From: Ampullaceana balthica
Lineage: Eukaryota; Mollusca; Gastropoda; Lymnaeidae
Length of the DNA stretch: 64,000 nt
Assembly (NCBI GenBank): GCA_944989445.1
Contig: CALYLW010000052.1
Location: forward strand, 1,027,058-1,091,057
Direction of reading: 5' to 3'
The notes under the pieces were generated by a model. The model did not search any database. It was not told the DNA's origin and saw only the letters and a program-made list of their open reading frames with translations. Of the stretch, positions 33,740 through 47,589 are shown one piece after another (position 1 is the first letter of the stretch; the number at the start of each line of letters is the position of its first letter). The translations under genes were made by a program, and so were the position numbers.

Positions 33740-35950
33740 GATGTCATTGTTTCATGTTTGTCTTACACGTACTTCTCTTTTGTCATTGTTTCCTGTTTGT
33801 CTTACACGTACTTCTCTGATGTCATTGTTTAATCTTTGTCTTACACGTACTTCTCTGATGTCATTGTTTCATGTTTGTCTTACACGTACTTCTCTGATGT
33901 CATTGTTTCATGTTTGTCTTAAACGTACTTCTCTGATGTCATTGTTTCATGTTTGTCTTACACGTACTTCTCTGATGTCATTATTTCATGTTTGTCTTAC
34001 ACGTACTTCTCTGATGTCATTGTTTCCTGTTTGTCTTACATGTACTTCTCTGATGTCATTGTTTCATGTTTGCCTTACGCCTTACACGTACTTCTCTTAT
34101 GTCATTGTTTTATGTTTGTATTACGCCTTACACGTACTTCTCTTATGTCATTGTTCCATGTTTGCCTTACGCCTTACACGTACTTTTCTTATGTCATTGT
34201 TTCATGTTTTTCTTACGCCTTACACGTACTTCTCTGTCATTGTTTCATGTTTGACTTACGCCTTACACGTACTTCTCTGATGTCATTGTTTCATGTTTGC
34301 CTTACGCCTTACACGTACTTCTCTGATGTCATTGTTTCATGTTTGCCTTACACGTACTTCTCTGATGTCATTGTTTCATATTTGCCTTACGCCTTACACG
34401 AACTTCTCTGATGTCATTGTTTCATGTTTGCCTTACGCCTTTCACGTACTTCTCTGATGTCATTGTTTTATGTTTGTCTTACACGTACTTCTCTGATGTC
34501 ATTGTTTCATGTTTGCCTTACACGTACTTCTCTGATGTCATTGTTTCATGTTTGCCTTACACGTACTTCTCTGATGTCATTGTTTCATGTTTGCCTTACA
34601 CGTACTTCTCTGATGTCATTGTTTCATGTTTGCCTTACACGTACTTCTCTGATGTCATTGTTTCATGTTTGCCTTACACGTACTTCTCTGATGTCATTGT
34701 TTCATGTTTGCCTTACACGTACTTCTCTGATGTCATTGTTTCATGTTTGCCTTACACGTACTTCTCTGATGTCATTGTTTCATGTTTGCCTTACACGTAC
34801 TTCTCTGATGTCATTGTTTCATGTTTGCCTTACGCCTTACACGTACTTCTCTGATGTCATTGTTTCATGTTTGTCTTACACGTACTTCTCTGATGTCATT
34901 GTTTCATGTTTGCCTTACACGTACTTCTCTGATGTCATTGTTTCATGTTTGCCTTACACGTACTTCTCTGATGTCATTGTTTCATGTTTGCCTTACGCCT
35001 TACACGTACTTCTCTGATGTCATTGTTTCATGTTTGCCCTACACGTACTTCTCTGATGTCATTGTTTCATGTTTGTCTTACGCCTTACACGTACTTCTCT
35101 GATGTCATTGTTTCATGTTTGCCTTACACGTACTTCTCTTATGTCATTGTTTCATGTTTGTCTTACACGTACTTCTCTGATGTCATTGTTTCCTGTTTGT
35201 CTTACACGTACTTCTCTGATGTCATTGTTTCACGTTTGTCTTACACGTACTTCTCTGATGTCATTGTTTCATGTTTGTCTTACACGTACTTCTCTGATGT
35301 CATTGTTTCATGTTTGTCTTACACGTACATCTCTTATGTCATTGTTTCATGTTTGTCTTACACGTACTTCTCTGATGTCATTGTTTCATGTTTGTCTTAC
35401 ACGTACTTCTCTGATGTCATTGTTTCATGTTTGTCTTAGACGTACTTCTCTGATGTCAGTGTTTCATGTTTGTCTTACACGTACTTCTCTGATGTCATTG
35501 TTTCATGTTTGTCTTACGCCTTACACGAACTTCTCTGATGTCATTGTTTCATGTTTGTCTTACACTTTACACGTACTTCTCTGATGTCATTGTTTCATGT
35601 TTGTCTTACACGAACTTCTCTGATGTCATTGTTTCATGTTTGCCTTACACGAACTTCTCTGATGTCATTGTTTCATGTTTGCCTTACACGAACTTCTCTG
35701 ATGTCATTGTTTCATGTTTGTCTTACAGGAACTTCTCTGATGTCATTGTTTCATGTTTGTCTTACACGAACTTCTCTGATGTCATTGTTTCATGTTTGTC
35801 TTACACGAACTTCTCTGATGTCATTGTTTCATGTTTGTCTTACACGAACTTCTCTGATGTCATTGTTTCATGTTTGTCTTACACGAACTTCGCTGATGTC
35901 ATTGTTTCATGTTTGACTTACACGAACTTCTCTGATGTCATTGTTTCATG
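33740..35950 (+). repeat. higher-order block A, copy 2
   Basis: The same ordered variants as 30910-33490, at an offset of 2465 through most of its length, about 2506 and then about 2824 near its start, and 2426 near its end. The offset changes reflect gains and losses of units and the short-unit deletion CTCTGTCATTG near 34230. Confidence 0.8.
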
Positions 35951-38239
35951 TTTGCCTTACACGTATTTCTATGATGTCATTGTTTCATGTTTGTCTTACG
36001 CCTTACACGTACTTCTCTGATGTCATTGTTTCATGTTTGTCTTACACGAACTTCTCTGATGTCATTGTTTCATGTTTGCCTTACACGAACTTCTCTGATG
36101 TCATTGTTTCATGTTTGTCTTACACGAACTTCTCTGATGTCATTGTTTCATGTTTGCCTTACACGAACTTCTCTGATGTCATTGTTTCATGTTTGTCTTA
36201 CACGAACTTCTCTGATGTCATTGTTTCATGTTTGCCTTACACGTACTTCTCTGATGTCATTGTTTCATGTTTGTCTTACACGAACTTCTCTGATGTCATT
36301 GTTTCATGTTTGTCTTACACGTACTTCTCTGATGTCATTGTTTCATGTTTGTCTTACACGAACTTCTCTGATGTCATTGTTTCATGTTTGCCTTACACGT
36401 ACTTCTCTGATGTCATTGTTTCATGTTTGCCTTACACGAACTTCTCTGATGTCATTGTTTCATGTTTGTCTTACACGTACTTCTCTGATGTCATTGTTTC
36501 ATGTTTGCCTTACACGTACTTCTCTGATGTCATTGTTTTATGTTTGTCTTACGCCTTACACGTACTTCTCTGATGTCATTGTTTCATGTTTGCTTACGCC
36601 TTACACGTACTTCTCTGATGTCATTGTTTCATGTTTGCCTTACGCCTTACACGTACTTCTCTTATGTCATTGTTTCATGTTTGCCTTACGCCTTACACGT
36701 ACTTCTCTGATGTCATTGTTTCATGTTTGCCTTACGCCTTACACGTACTTCTCTGATGTCATTGTTTCATGTTTGCCTTACGCCTTACACGTACTTCTCT
36801 GATGTCATTGTTTCATGTTTGCCTTACGCCTTACACGTACTTCTCTGATGTCATTGTTTCATGTTTGTCTTACACGTACTTCTCTGATGTCATTGTTTCA
36901 TGTTTGTCTTACACGTACTTCTCTGATGTCATTGTTTCATGTTTGCCTTACACGTACTTCTCTGATGTCATTGTTTCATGTTTGCCTTACACGTACTTCT
37001 CTGATGTCATTGTTTCATGTTTGCCTTACACGTACTTCTCTGATGTCATTGTTTCATGTTTGCCTTACACGTACTTCTCTGATGTCATTGTTTCATGTTT
37101 GCCTTACACGTACTTCTCTGATGTCATTGTTTCATGTTTGCCTTACACGTACTTCTCTGATGTCATTGTTTCATGTTTGCCTTACACGTACTTCTCTGAT
37201 GTCATTGTTTCATGTTTGTCTTACACGTACTTCTCTGATGTCATTGTTTCATGTTTGCTCTTACACGTACTTCTCTGATGTCATTGTTTCATGTTTGCTA
37301 CGCCTTACACGTACTTCTCTGATGTCATTGTTTCATGTTTGCCTTACGCCTTACACGTACTTCTCTGATGTCATTGTTTCATGTTTGCCTTACGCCTTAC
37401 ACGTACTTCTCTGATGTCATTGTTTCATGTTTGTCTTACACGTACTTCTCTGATGTCATTGTTTCATGTTTGCCTTACACGTACTTCTCTGATGTCATTG
37501 TTTCATGTTTGCCTTACACGTACTTCTCTGATGTCATTGTTTCATGTTTGTCTTACACGTACTTCTCTGATGTCATTGTTTCATGTTTGTCTTACACGTA
37601 CTTCTCTGATGTCATTGTTTCATGTTTGTCTTACACGTACTTCTCTGATGTCATTGTTTCATGTTTGTCTTACACGTACTTCTCTGATGTCATTGTTTCA
37701 TGTTTGCTTAGCCTTACACGTACTTCTCTGATGTCATTGTTTCATGTTTGCTACGCCTTACACGTACTTCTCTGATGTCATTGTTTCATGTTTGCCTTAC
37801 GCCTTACACGTACTTCTCTGATGTCATTGTTTCATGTTTGTCTTACGCTTACACGTACTTCTCTGATGTCATTGTTTCATGTTTGCTTACGCTTACACGT
37901 ACTTCTCTGATGTCATTGTTTCATGTTTGCTACGCCTTACACGTACTTCTCTGATGTCATTGTTTCATGTTTGCTTACGCCTTACACGTACTTCTCTGAT
38001 GTCATTGTTTCATGTTTGTCTTACACGTACTTCTCTGATGTCATTGTTTCATGTTTGTCTTACACGTACTTCTCTGATGTCATTGTTTCATGTTTGTCTT
38101 ACACGTACTTCTCTGATGTCATTGTTTCATGTTTGTCTTACACGAACTTCTCTGATGTCATTGTTTCATGTTTGTCTTACACGAACTTCTCTGATGTCAT
38201 TGTTTCATGTTTGTCTTACACGAACTTCTCTGATGTCAT

Positions 38240-41200
38240 TGTTTCATGTTTGCCTTACGCCTTACACGTACTTCTCTTATGTCATTGTTTCATGTTTGCC
38301 TTACGCCTTACACGTACTTCTCTCATGTCATTGTTTCATGTTTGTCTTACGCCTTACACGTACTTCTCTGTCATTGTTTCATGTTTGCCTTACGCCTTAC
38401 ACGTACTTCTCTGATGTCATTGTTTTATGTTTGTCTTACGCCTTACACGTACTTCTCTGTCATTGTTTCATGTTCGCCTTACGACTTACATGTACTTCTC
38501 TGATGTCATTGTTTCCTGTTTGTCTTACACGTACTTCTCTGATGTCATTGTTTCATGTTTGTCTTACACGTACTTCTCTGATGTCATTGTTTCATGTTTG
38601 TCTTACATGTACTTCTTTGATGTCATTGTTTCATGTTTGTCTTACACGTACATCTCTTATGTCATTGTTTCATGTTTGTCTTACACGTACTTCTCTGATG
38701 TCATTGTTTCATGTTTGTCTTACACGTACTTCTCTGATGTCATTGTTTCATCTTTGTCTTACACGTACTTCTCTGATGTCATTGTTTCATGTTTGTCTTA
38801 CACGCACTTCTCTGATGTCATTGTTTCCTGTATGTCTTACACGAACTTCTCTGATGTCATTGTTTCATGTTTGCCTTACGCCTTACACGTACTTCTCTTA
38901 TGTCATTGTTTCATGTTTGCCTTACGCCTTACACGTACTTCTCTTATGTCATTGTTTAATGTTTGTCTTACGCCTTACACGTACTTCTCTGTCATTGTTT
39001 CATGTTTGCCTTACGCCTTACACGTACTTCTCTGATGTCATTGTTTTATGTTTGTCTTACGCCTTACACGTACTTCTCTGTCATTGTTTCATGTTCGACT
39101 TACGACTTACATGTACTTCTTTGATGTCACTGTTTCATGTTTGTCTTAAGCCTTACACATACTTCTATTATGTCATTGTTTTATGTTTGTCTTACACGTA
39201 CTTCTCTGATGTCATTGTTTCATGTTTGCCTTACGCCTTACACGAACTTCTCTGATGTCATTGTTTTATGTTTGTCTTACGCCTTACACGTACTTTTCTG
39301 ATGTCATTGTTTCATGTTTGCCTTACGCCTTACACGTACTTCTCTGATGTCATTGTTTCATGTTTGCCTTACGCCTTACACGAACTTCTCTGATGTCATT
39401 GTTTCATGTTTGCCTTACACGTACATCTCTTATGTCATTGTTTTATGTTTGTCTTACACGAACTTCTCTGATGTCATTGTTTCATGTTTGTCTTACACGT
39501 ACTTCTTTTATGTCATTGTTTCATGTTTGTCTTACACGTACTTCTCTGATGTCATTGTTTCATGTTTGTCTTACACGTACTTCTCTGATGTCATTATTTC
39601 ATGTTTGTCTTACACGTACTTCTCTGGTGTCATTGTTTCCTGTTTGTATTACACGTACTTCTCTGATGTCATTGATTTATGTTTGCCTTACGCCTTAAAC
39701 GTACTTCTCTTATGTCATTGTTTCATGTTTGCCTTACACCTTACACGTACTTCTCTTATATCATTGTTTCATGTTTGCCTTACGCCTTACACGTACTTTT
39801 CTGATGTCATTGTTTCATGTTTGCCTTACGCCGTACACGTACTTACTTCTCTGATGTCATTGTTTCATGTTTGCCTTACGCCTTACACGTACTTCTCTTA
39901 TGTCATTGTTTCATGTTTGTCTTACACGTACTTCTCTGATGTCATTGTTTCCTGTTTGTCTTACACGTACTTCTCTGATGTCATTGTTTCCTGTTTGTCT
40001 TACACGTACTACTCTGATGTCATTGTTTCATGTTTGTCTTACACGTACTTCTCTGATGTCATTGTTTCATGTTTGTCTTACATGTACTTCTTTGATGTCA
40101 TTGTTTCATGTTTGTCTTACACGTACTTCTCTGATGTCATTGTTTCCTGTATGTCTTACACGAACTTCTCTGATGTCATTGTTTCATGTTTGCCTTACGC
40201 CTTACACGTACTTCTCTTATGTCATTGTTTCATGTTTGCCTTACGCCTTACACGTACTTCTCTTATGTCATTGTTTCATGTTTGTCTTACGCCTTACACG
40301 TACTTCTCTGATGTCATTGTTTCATGTTTGCCTTACGCCTTACACGTACTTCTCTGATGTCATTGTTTTATGTTTGTCTTACGCCTTACACGTACTTCTC
40401 TGTCATTGTTTCATGTTTGCCTTACGACTTACACGTACTTCTCTGATGTCATTGTTTCATGTTTGTCTTAAGCCTTACACATACTTCTCTTATGTCATTG
40501 TTTTCATGTTTGTCTTACACGTACTTCTCTGATGTCATTGTTTCATGTTTGCCTTACGCCTTACACGAACTTCTCTGATGTCATTGTTTTCATGTTTGTC
40601 TTACGCCTTACACGTACTTTTCTGATGTCATTGTTTCATGTTTGCCTTACGCCTTACACGTACTTCTCTGATGTCATTGTTTCATGTTTGCCTTACGCCT
40701 TACACGAACTTCTCTGATGTCATTGTTTCATGTTTGTCTTACACGTACATCTCTTATGTCATTGTTTTATGTTTGTCTTACACTTAACTTCTCTGATGTC
40801 ATTGTTTCATGTTTGTCTTACACGTACTTCTCTGATGTCATTGTTTCATGTTTGTCTTACACGTACTTCTCTGATGTCATTGTTTCATGTTTGTCTTACA
40901 CGTACTTCTCTGATGTCATTGTTTCATGTTTGTCTTACACGTACTTCTCTGATGTCATTGTTTCATGTTTGTCTTACACGTACTTCTCTGATGTCATTGT
41001 TTCATGTTTGCCTTACGCCTTACACGTACTTCTCTGATGTCATTGTTTCATGTTTGCCTTACGCCTTACACGTACTTCTCTTATGTCATTGTTTCATGTT
41101 TGCCTTACGCCTTACACGTACTTCTCTGATGTCATTGTTTCATGTTTGTCTTACGCCTTACACGTACTTCTCTGATGTCATTGTTTCATGTTTGTCTTAC

Positions 41201-44200
41201 GCCTTACACGTACTTCTCTGATGTCATTGTTTCATGTTTGCCTTACGCCTTACACGTACTTCTCTGATGTCATTGTTTCATGTTTGCCTTACGCCTTACA
41301 CGTACTTCTCTGATGTCATTGTTTCATGTTTGCCTTACGCTTACACGTACTTCTCTGATGTCATTGTTTCATGTTTGCCTTACGCCTTACACGAACTTCT
41401 CTGATGTCATTGTTTCATGTTTGTCTTACACGTACTTCTCTGATGTCATTGTTTCATGTTTGTCTTACACGTACTTCTCTGATGTCATTGTTTCATGTTT
41501 GTCTTACACGTACTTCTCTGATGTCATTGTTTCATGTTTGTCTTACACGTACTTCTCTGATGTCATTGTTTCATGTTTGTCTTACACGTACTTCTCTGAT
41601 GTCATTGTTTCATGTTTGTCTTACACGTACTTCTCTGATGTCATTGTTTCATGTTTGTCTTACACGTACTTCTCTGATGTCATTGTTTCATGTTTGCTCT
41701 TACACGTACTTCTCTGATGTCATTGTTTCATGTTTGTCTTACACGAACTTCTCTGATGTCATTGTTTCATGTTTGCCTTACGCCTTACACGTACTTCTCT
41801 GATGTCATTGTTTCATGTTTGCCTTACGCCTTACACGTACTTCTCTGATGTCATTGTTTCATGTTTGCTACGCCTTACACGTACTTCTCTGATGTCATTG
41901 TTTCATGTTTGCTTACGCCTTACACGTACTTCTCTGATGTCATTGTTTCATGTTTGCCTTACACGTACTTCTCTGATGTCATTGTTTCATGTTTGCTTAC
42001 GCTTACACGTACTTCTCTGATGTCATTGTTTCATGTTTGCCTTACACGTACTTCTCTGATGTCATTGTTTCATGTTTGTCTTACGCCTTACACGTACTTC
42101 TCTGATGTCATTGTTTCATGTTTGTCTTACGCCTTACACGTACTTCTCTGATGTCATTGTTTCATGTTTGCTTACGCCTTACACGTACTTCTCTGATGTC
42201 ATTGTTTCATGTTTGCCTTACACGAACTTCTCTGATGTCATTGTTTCATGTTTGCCTTACGCTTACACGTACTTCTCTGATGTCATTGTTTCATGTTTGC
42301 CTTACGCCTTACACGTACTTCTCTGATGTCATTGTTTCATGTTTGTCTCACGCCTTACACGTACTTCTCTGATGTCATTGTTTCATGTTTGCCTTACACG
42401 AACTTCTCTGATGTCATTGTTTCATGTTTGCCTTACGCCTTACACGTACTTCTCTGATGTCATTGTTTCATGTTTGCCTTACGCTTACACGTACTTCTCT
42501 GATGTCATTGTTTCATGTTTGCCTTACGCCTTACACGTACTTCTCTGATGTCATTGTTTCATGTTTGCTTACGCCTTACACGTACTTCTCTGATGTCATT
42601 GTTTCATGTTTGCCTTACGCCTTACACGTACTTCTCTGATGTCATTGTTTCATGTTTGTCTTACACGTACTTCTCTGATGTCATTGTTTCATGTTTGTCT
42701 TACACGTACTTCTCTGATGTCATTGTTTCATGTTTGTCTTACACGTACTTCTCTGATGTCATTGTTTCATGTTTGTCTTACACGTACTTCTCTGATGTCA
42801 TTGTTTCATGTTTGTCTTACACGTACTTCTCTGATGTCATTGTTTCATGTTTGTCTTACACGTACTTCTCTGATGTCATTGTTTCATGTTTGTCTTACAC
42901 GTACTTCTCTGATGTCATTGTTTCATGTTTGTCTTACACGTACTTCTCTGATGTCATTGTTTCATGTTTGTCTTACACGTACTTCTCTGATGTCATTGTT
43001 TCATGTTTGTCTTACACGTACTTCTCTGATGTCATTGTTTCATGTTTGTCTTACACGAACTTCTCTGATGTCATTGTTTCATGTTTGCCTTACGCCTTAC
43101 ACGTACTTCTCTTATGTCATTGTTTCATGTTTGCCTTACGCCTTACACGTACTTCTCTGATGTCATTGTTTCATGTTTGCCTTACGCCTTACACGTACTT
43201 CTCTGATGTCATTGTTTCATGTTTGCCTTACGCCTTACACGTACTTCTCTGATGTCATTGTTTCATGTTTGTCTTACGCCTTACACGTACTTCTCTGATG
43301 TCATTGTTTCATGTTTGCCTTACGCTTACACGTACTTCTCTGATGTCATTGTTTCATGTTTGTCTTAAGCCTTACACGTACTTCTCTTATGTCATTGTTT
43401 CATGTTTGTCTTACACGTACTTCTCTGATGTCATTGTTTCATGTTTGCCTTACGCCTTACACGTACTTCTCTGATGTCATTGTTTTATGTTTGTCTTACG
43501 CCTTACACGTACTTCTCTGATGTCATTGTTTCATGTTTGCCTTACGCCTTACACGTACTTCTCTGATGTCATTGTTTCATGTTTGCCTTACGCCTTACAC
43601 GAACTTCTCTGATGTCATTGTTTCATGTTTGCCTTACACGTACTTCTCTGATGTCATTGTTTCATGTTTGTCTTACACGTACTTCTCTGATGTCATTGTT
43701 TCATGTTTGTCTTACACGTACTTCTCTGATGTCATTGTTTCATGTTTGTCTTACACGTACTTCTCTGATGTCATTGTTTCATGTTTGTCTTACACGTACT
43801 TCTCTGATGTCATTGTTTCATGTTTGTCTTACACGTACTTCTCTGATGTCATTGTTTCATGTTTGCCTTACACGTACTTCTCTGATGTCATTGTTTCATG
43901 TTTGCCTTACGCCTTACACGTACTTCTCTGATGTCATTGTTTCATGTTTGCCTTACGCCTTACACGTACTTCTCTGATGTCATTGTTTCATGTTTGCCTT
44001 ACGCCTTACACGTACTTCTCTGATGTCATTGTTTCATGTTTGCTTACGCCTTACACGTACTTCTCTGATGTCATTGTTTCATGTTTGTCTTACGCCTTAC
44101 ACGTACTTCTCTGATGTCATTGTTTCATGTTTGCCTTACGCCTTACACGTACTTCTCTGATGTCATTGTTTCATGTTTGCCTTACGCCTTACACGTACTT

Positions 44201-46700
44201 CTCTGATGTCATTGTTTCATGTTTGCCTTACGCTTACACGTACTTCTCTGATGTCATTGTTTCATGTTTGCCTTACGCCTTACACGTACTTCTCTGATGT
44301 CATTGTTTCATGTTTGTCTTACACGTACTTCTCTGATGTCATTGTTTCATGTTTGTCTTACACGTACTTCTCTGATGTCATTGTTTCATGTTTGTCTTAC
44401 ACGTACTTCTCTGATGTCATTGTTTCATGTTTGTCTTACACGTACTTCTCTTATGTCATTGTTTCATGTTTGTCTTACACGTACTTCTCTGATGTCATTG
44501 TTTCATGTTTGTCTTACACGTACTTCTCTGATGTCATTGTTTCATGTTTGTCTTACACGTACTTCTCTGATGTCATTGTTTCATGTTTGTCTTACACGTA
44601 CTTCTCTGATGTCATTGTTTCATGTTTGTCTTACACGAACTTCTCTGATGTCATTGTTTCATGTTTGCCTTACGCCTTACACGTACTTCTCTGATGTCAT
44701 TGTTTCATGTTTGTCTTACGCCTTACACGTACTTCTCTGATGTCATTGTTTCATGTTTGTCTTACACGAACTTCTCTGATGTCATTGTTTCATGTTTGCC
44801 TTACACGTACTTCTCTGATGTCATTGTTTCATGTTTGCCTTACACGAACTTCTCTGATGTCATTGTTTCATGTTTGTCTTACACGTACATCTCTGATGTC
44901 ATTGTTTTCATGTTTGCCTTACACGTACTTCTCTGATGTCATTGTTTCATGTTTGTCTTACGCCTTACACGTACTTCTCTGATGTCATTGTTTCATGTTT
45001 GTCTTACGCCTTACACGTACTTCTCTGATGTCATTGTTTCATGTTTGTCTTACGCCTTACACGTACTTCTCTGATGTCATTGTTTCATGTTTGCCTTACA
45101 CGAACTTCTCTGATGTCATTGTTTCATGTTTGCCTTACGGCTTAAACGTACTTCTCTTATGTCATTGTTTCATGTTTGCCTTACGTCTTACACGTACTTC
45201 TCTGATGTCATTGTTTCATGTTTGTCTCACGCCTTACACGTACTTCTCTGATGTCATTGTTTCATGTTTGCCTTACACGAACTTCTCTGATGTCATTGTT
45301 TCATGTTTGCCTTACGGCTTAAACGTACTTCTCTTATGTCATTGTTTCATGTTTGCCTTACGTCTTACACGTACTTCTCTGATGTCATTGTTTCATGTTT
45401 GTCTTACACGTACTTCTCTGATGTCATTGTTTCCTGTTTGTCTTACACGTACTTCTCTGATGTCATTGTTTCATGTTTGTCTTACACGTACTTCTCTGAT
45501 GTCATTGTTTCATGTTTGTCTTACACGTACTTCTTTGATGTCATTGTTTCATGTTTGTCTTACACGTACATCTCTTATGTCATTGTTTCATGTTTGTCTT
45601 ACACGTACTTCTCTGATGTCATTGTTTCATGTTTGTCTTACACGTACTTCTCTGATGTCATTGTTTCATGTTTGTCTTACACGTACTTCTCTGATGTCAT
45701 TGTTTCATGTTTGTCTTACACGTACTTCTCTGATGTCATTGTTTCCTGTATGTCTTACACGAACTTCTCTGATGTCATTGTTTCATGTTTGCCTTACGCC
45801 TTACACGTACTTCTCTTATGTCATTGTTTCATGTTTGCCTTACGCCTTACACGTACTTCTCTGATGTCATTGTTTCATGTTTGTCTTACGCCTTACACGT
45901 ACTTCTCTGATGTCATTGTTTCATGTTTGCCTTACGCCTTACACGTACTTCTCTGATGTCATTGTTTTCATGTTTGTCTTACGCCTTACACGTACTTCTC
46001 TGATGTCATTGTTTCATGTTTGCCTTACGACTTACACGTACTTCTCTGATGTCATTGTTTCATGTTTGTCTTAAGCCTTACACGTACTTCTCTGATGTCA
46101 TTGTTTCATGTTTGTCTTACACGTACTTCTCTGATGTCATTGTTTCATGTTTGCCTTACGCCTTACACGAACTTCTCTGATGTCATTGTTTTATGTTTGT
46201 CTTACGCCTTACACGTACTTCTCTGATGTCATTGTTTCATGTTTGCCTTACGCCTTACACGTACTTCTCTGATGTCATTGTTTCATGTTTGCCTTACGCC
46301 TTACACGAACTTCTCTGATGTCATTGTTTCATGTTTGCCTTACACGTACATCTCTTATGTCATTGTTTTATGTTTGTCTTACACGAACTTCTCTGATGTC
46401 ATTGTTTCATGTTTGTCTTACACGTACTTCTCTGATGTCATTGTTTCATGTTTGTCTTACACGTACTTCTCTGATGTCATTGTTTCATGTTTGTCTTACA
46501 CGTACTTCTCTGATGTCATTGTTTCATGTTTGTCTTACACGTACTTCTCTGATGTCATTGTTTCATGTTTGTACTTACACGTACTTCTCTGATGTCATTG
46601 TTTCATGTTTGCCTTACGCCTTACACGTACTTCTCTTATGTCATTGTTTCATGTTTGCCTTACGCCTTACACGTACTTCTCTGATGTCATTGTTTCATGT
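38240..46700 (+). repeat. higher-order block B, several dispersed copies
   Basis: TTTCCTGTATGTCTTACACG marks copies near 38822, 40141 and 45742. Another variant run (CACGTACATCTCTTATG followed by GTTTTATG) is repeated at 39414 and 46339, 6925 apart. CCTTACGGCTTAAACG occurs at 45133 and 45310. Confidence 0.7.
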
Positions 46701-47589
46701 TTGCCTTACGCCTTACACGAACTTCTCTGATGTCATTGTTTCATGTTTGCCTTACGCCTTACACGTACTTCTCTGATGTCATTGTTTCATGTTTGCCTTA
46801 CACGAACTTCTCTGATGTCATTGTTTCATGTTTGCCTTACGCCTTACACGTACTTCTCTGATGTCATTGTTTCATGTTTGTCTTACACGTACTTCTCTGA
46901 TGTCATTGTTTCATGTTTGCCTTACACGAACTTCTCTGATGTCATTGTTTCATGTTTGTCTTACACGAACTTCTCTGATGTCATTGTTTCATGTTTGTCT
47001 TACACGTACTTCTCTGATGTCATTGTTTCATGTTTGCTTACGCCTTACACGTACTTCTCTGATGTCATTGTTTCATGTTTGCCTTACGCCTTACACGTAC
47101 TTCTCTGATGTCATTGTTTCATGTTTGCCTTACGCCTTACACGTACTTCTCTGATGTCATTGTTTCATGTTTGCCTTACGCCTTACACGTACTTCTCTGA
47201 TGTCATTGTTTCATGATTTGTCTTACGCCTTACACGTACTTCTCTGATGTCATTGTTTCATGTTTGTCTTACGCCTTACACGTACTTCTCTGATGTCATT
47301 GTTTCATGTTTGCCTTACACGAACTTCTCTGATGTCATTGTTTCATGTTTGCCTTACGCCTTACACGTACTTCTCTGATGTCATTGTTTCATGTTTGCCT
47401 TACACGAACTTCTCTGATGTCATTGTTTCATGTTTGCTCTTACACGAACTTCTCTGATGTCATTGTTTCATGTTTGTCTTACACGAACTTCTCTGATGTC
47501 ATTGTTTCATGTTTGCCTTACACGTACTTCTCTGATGTCATTGTTTCATGTTTGCCTTACGCCTTACACGTACTTCTCTGATGTCATTG

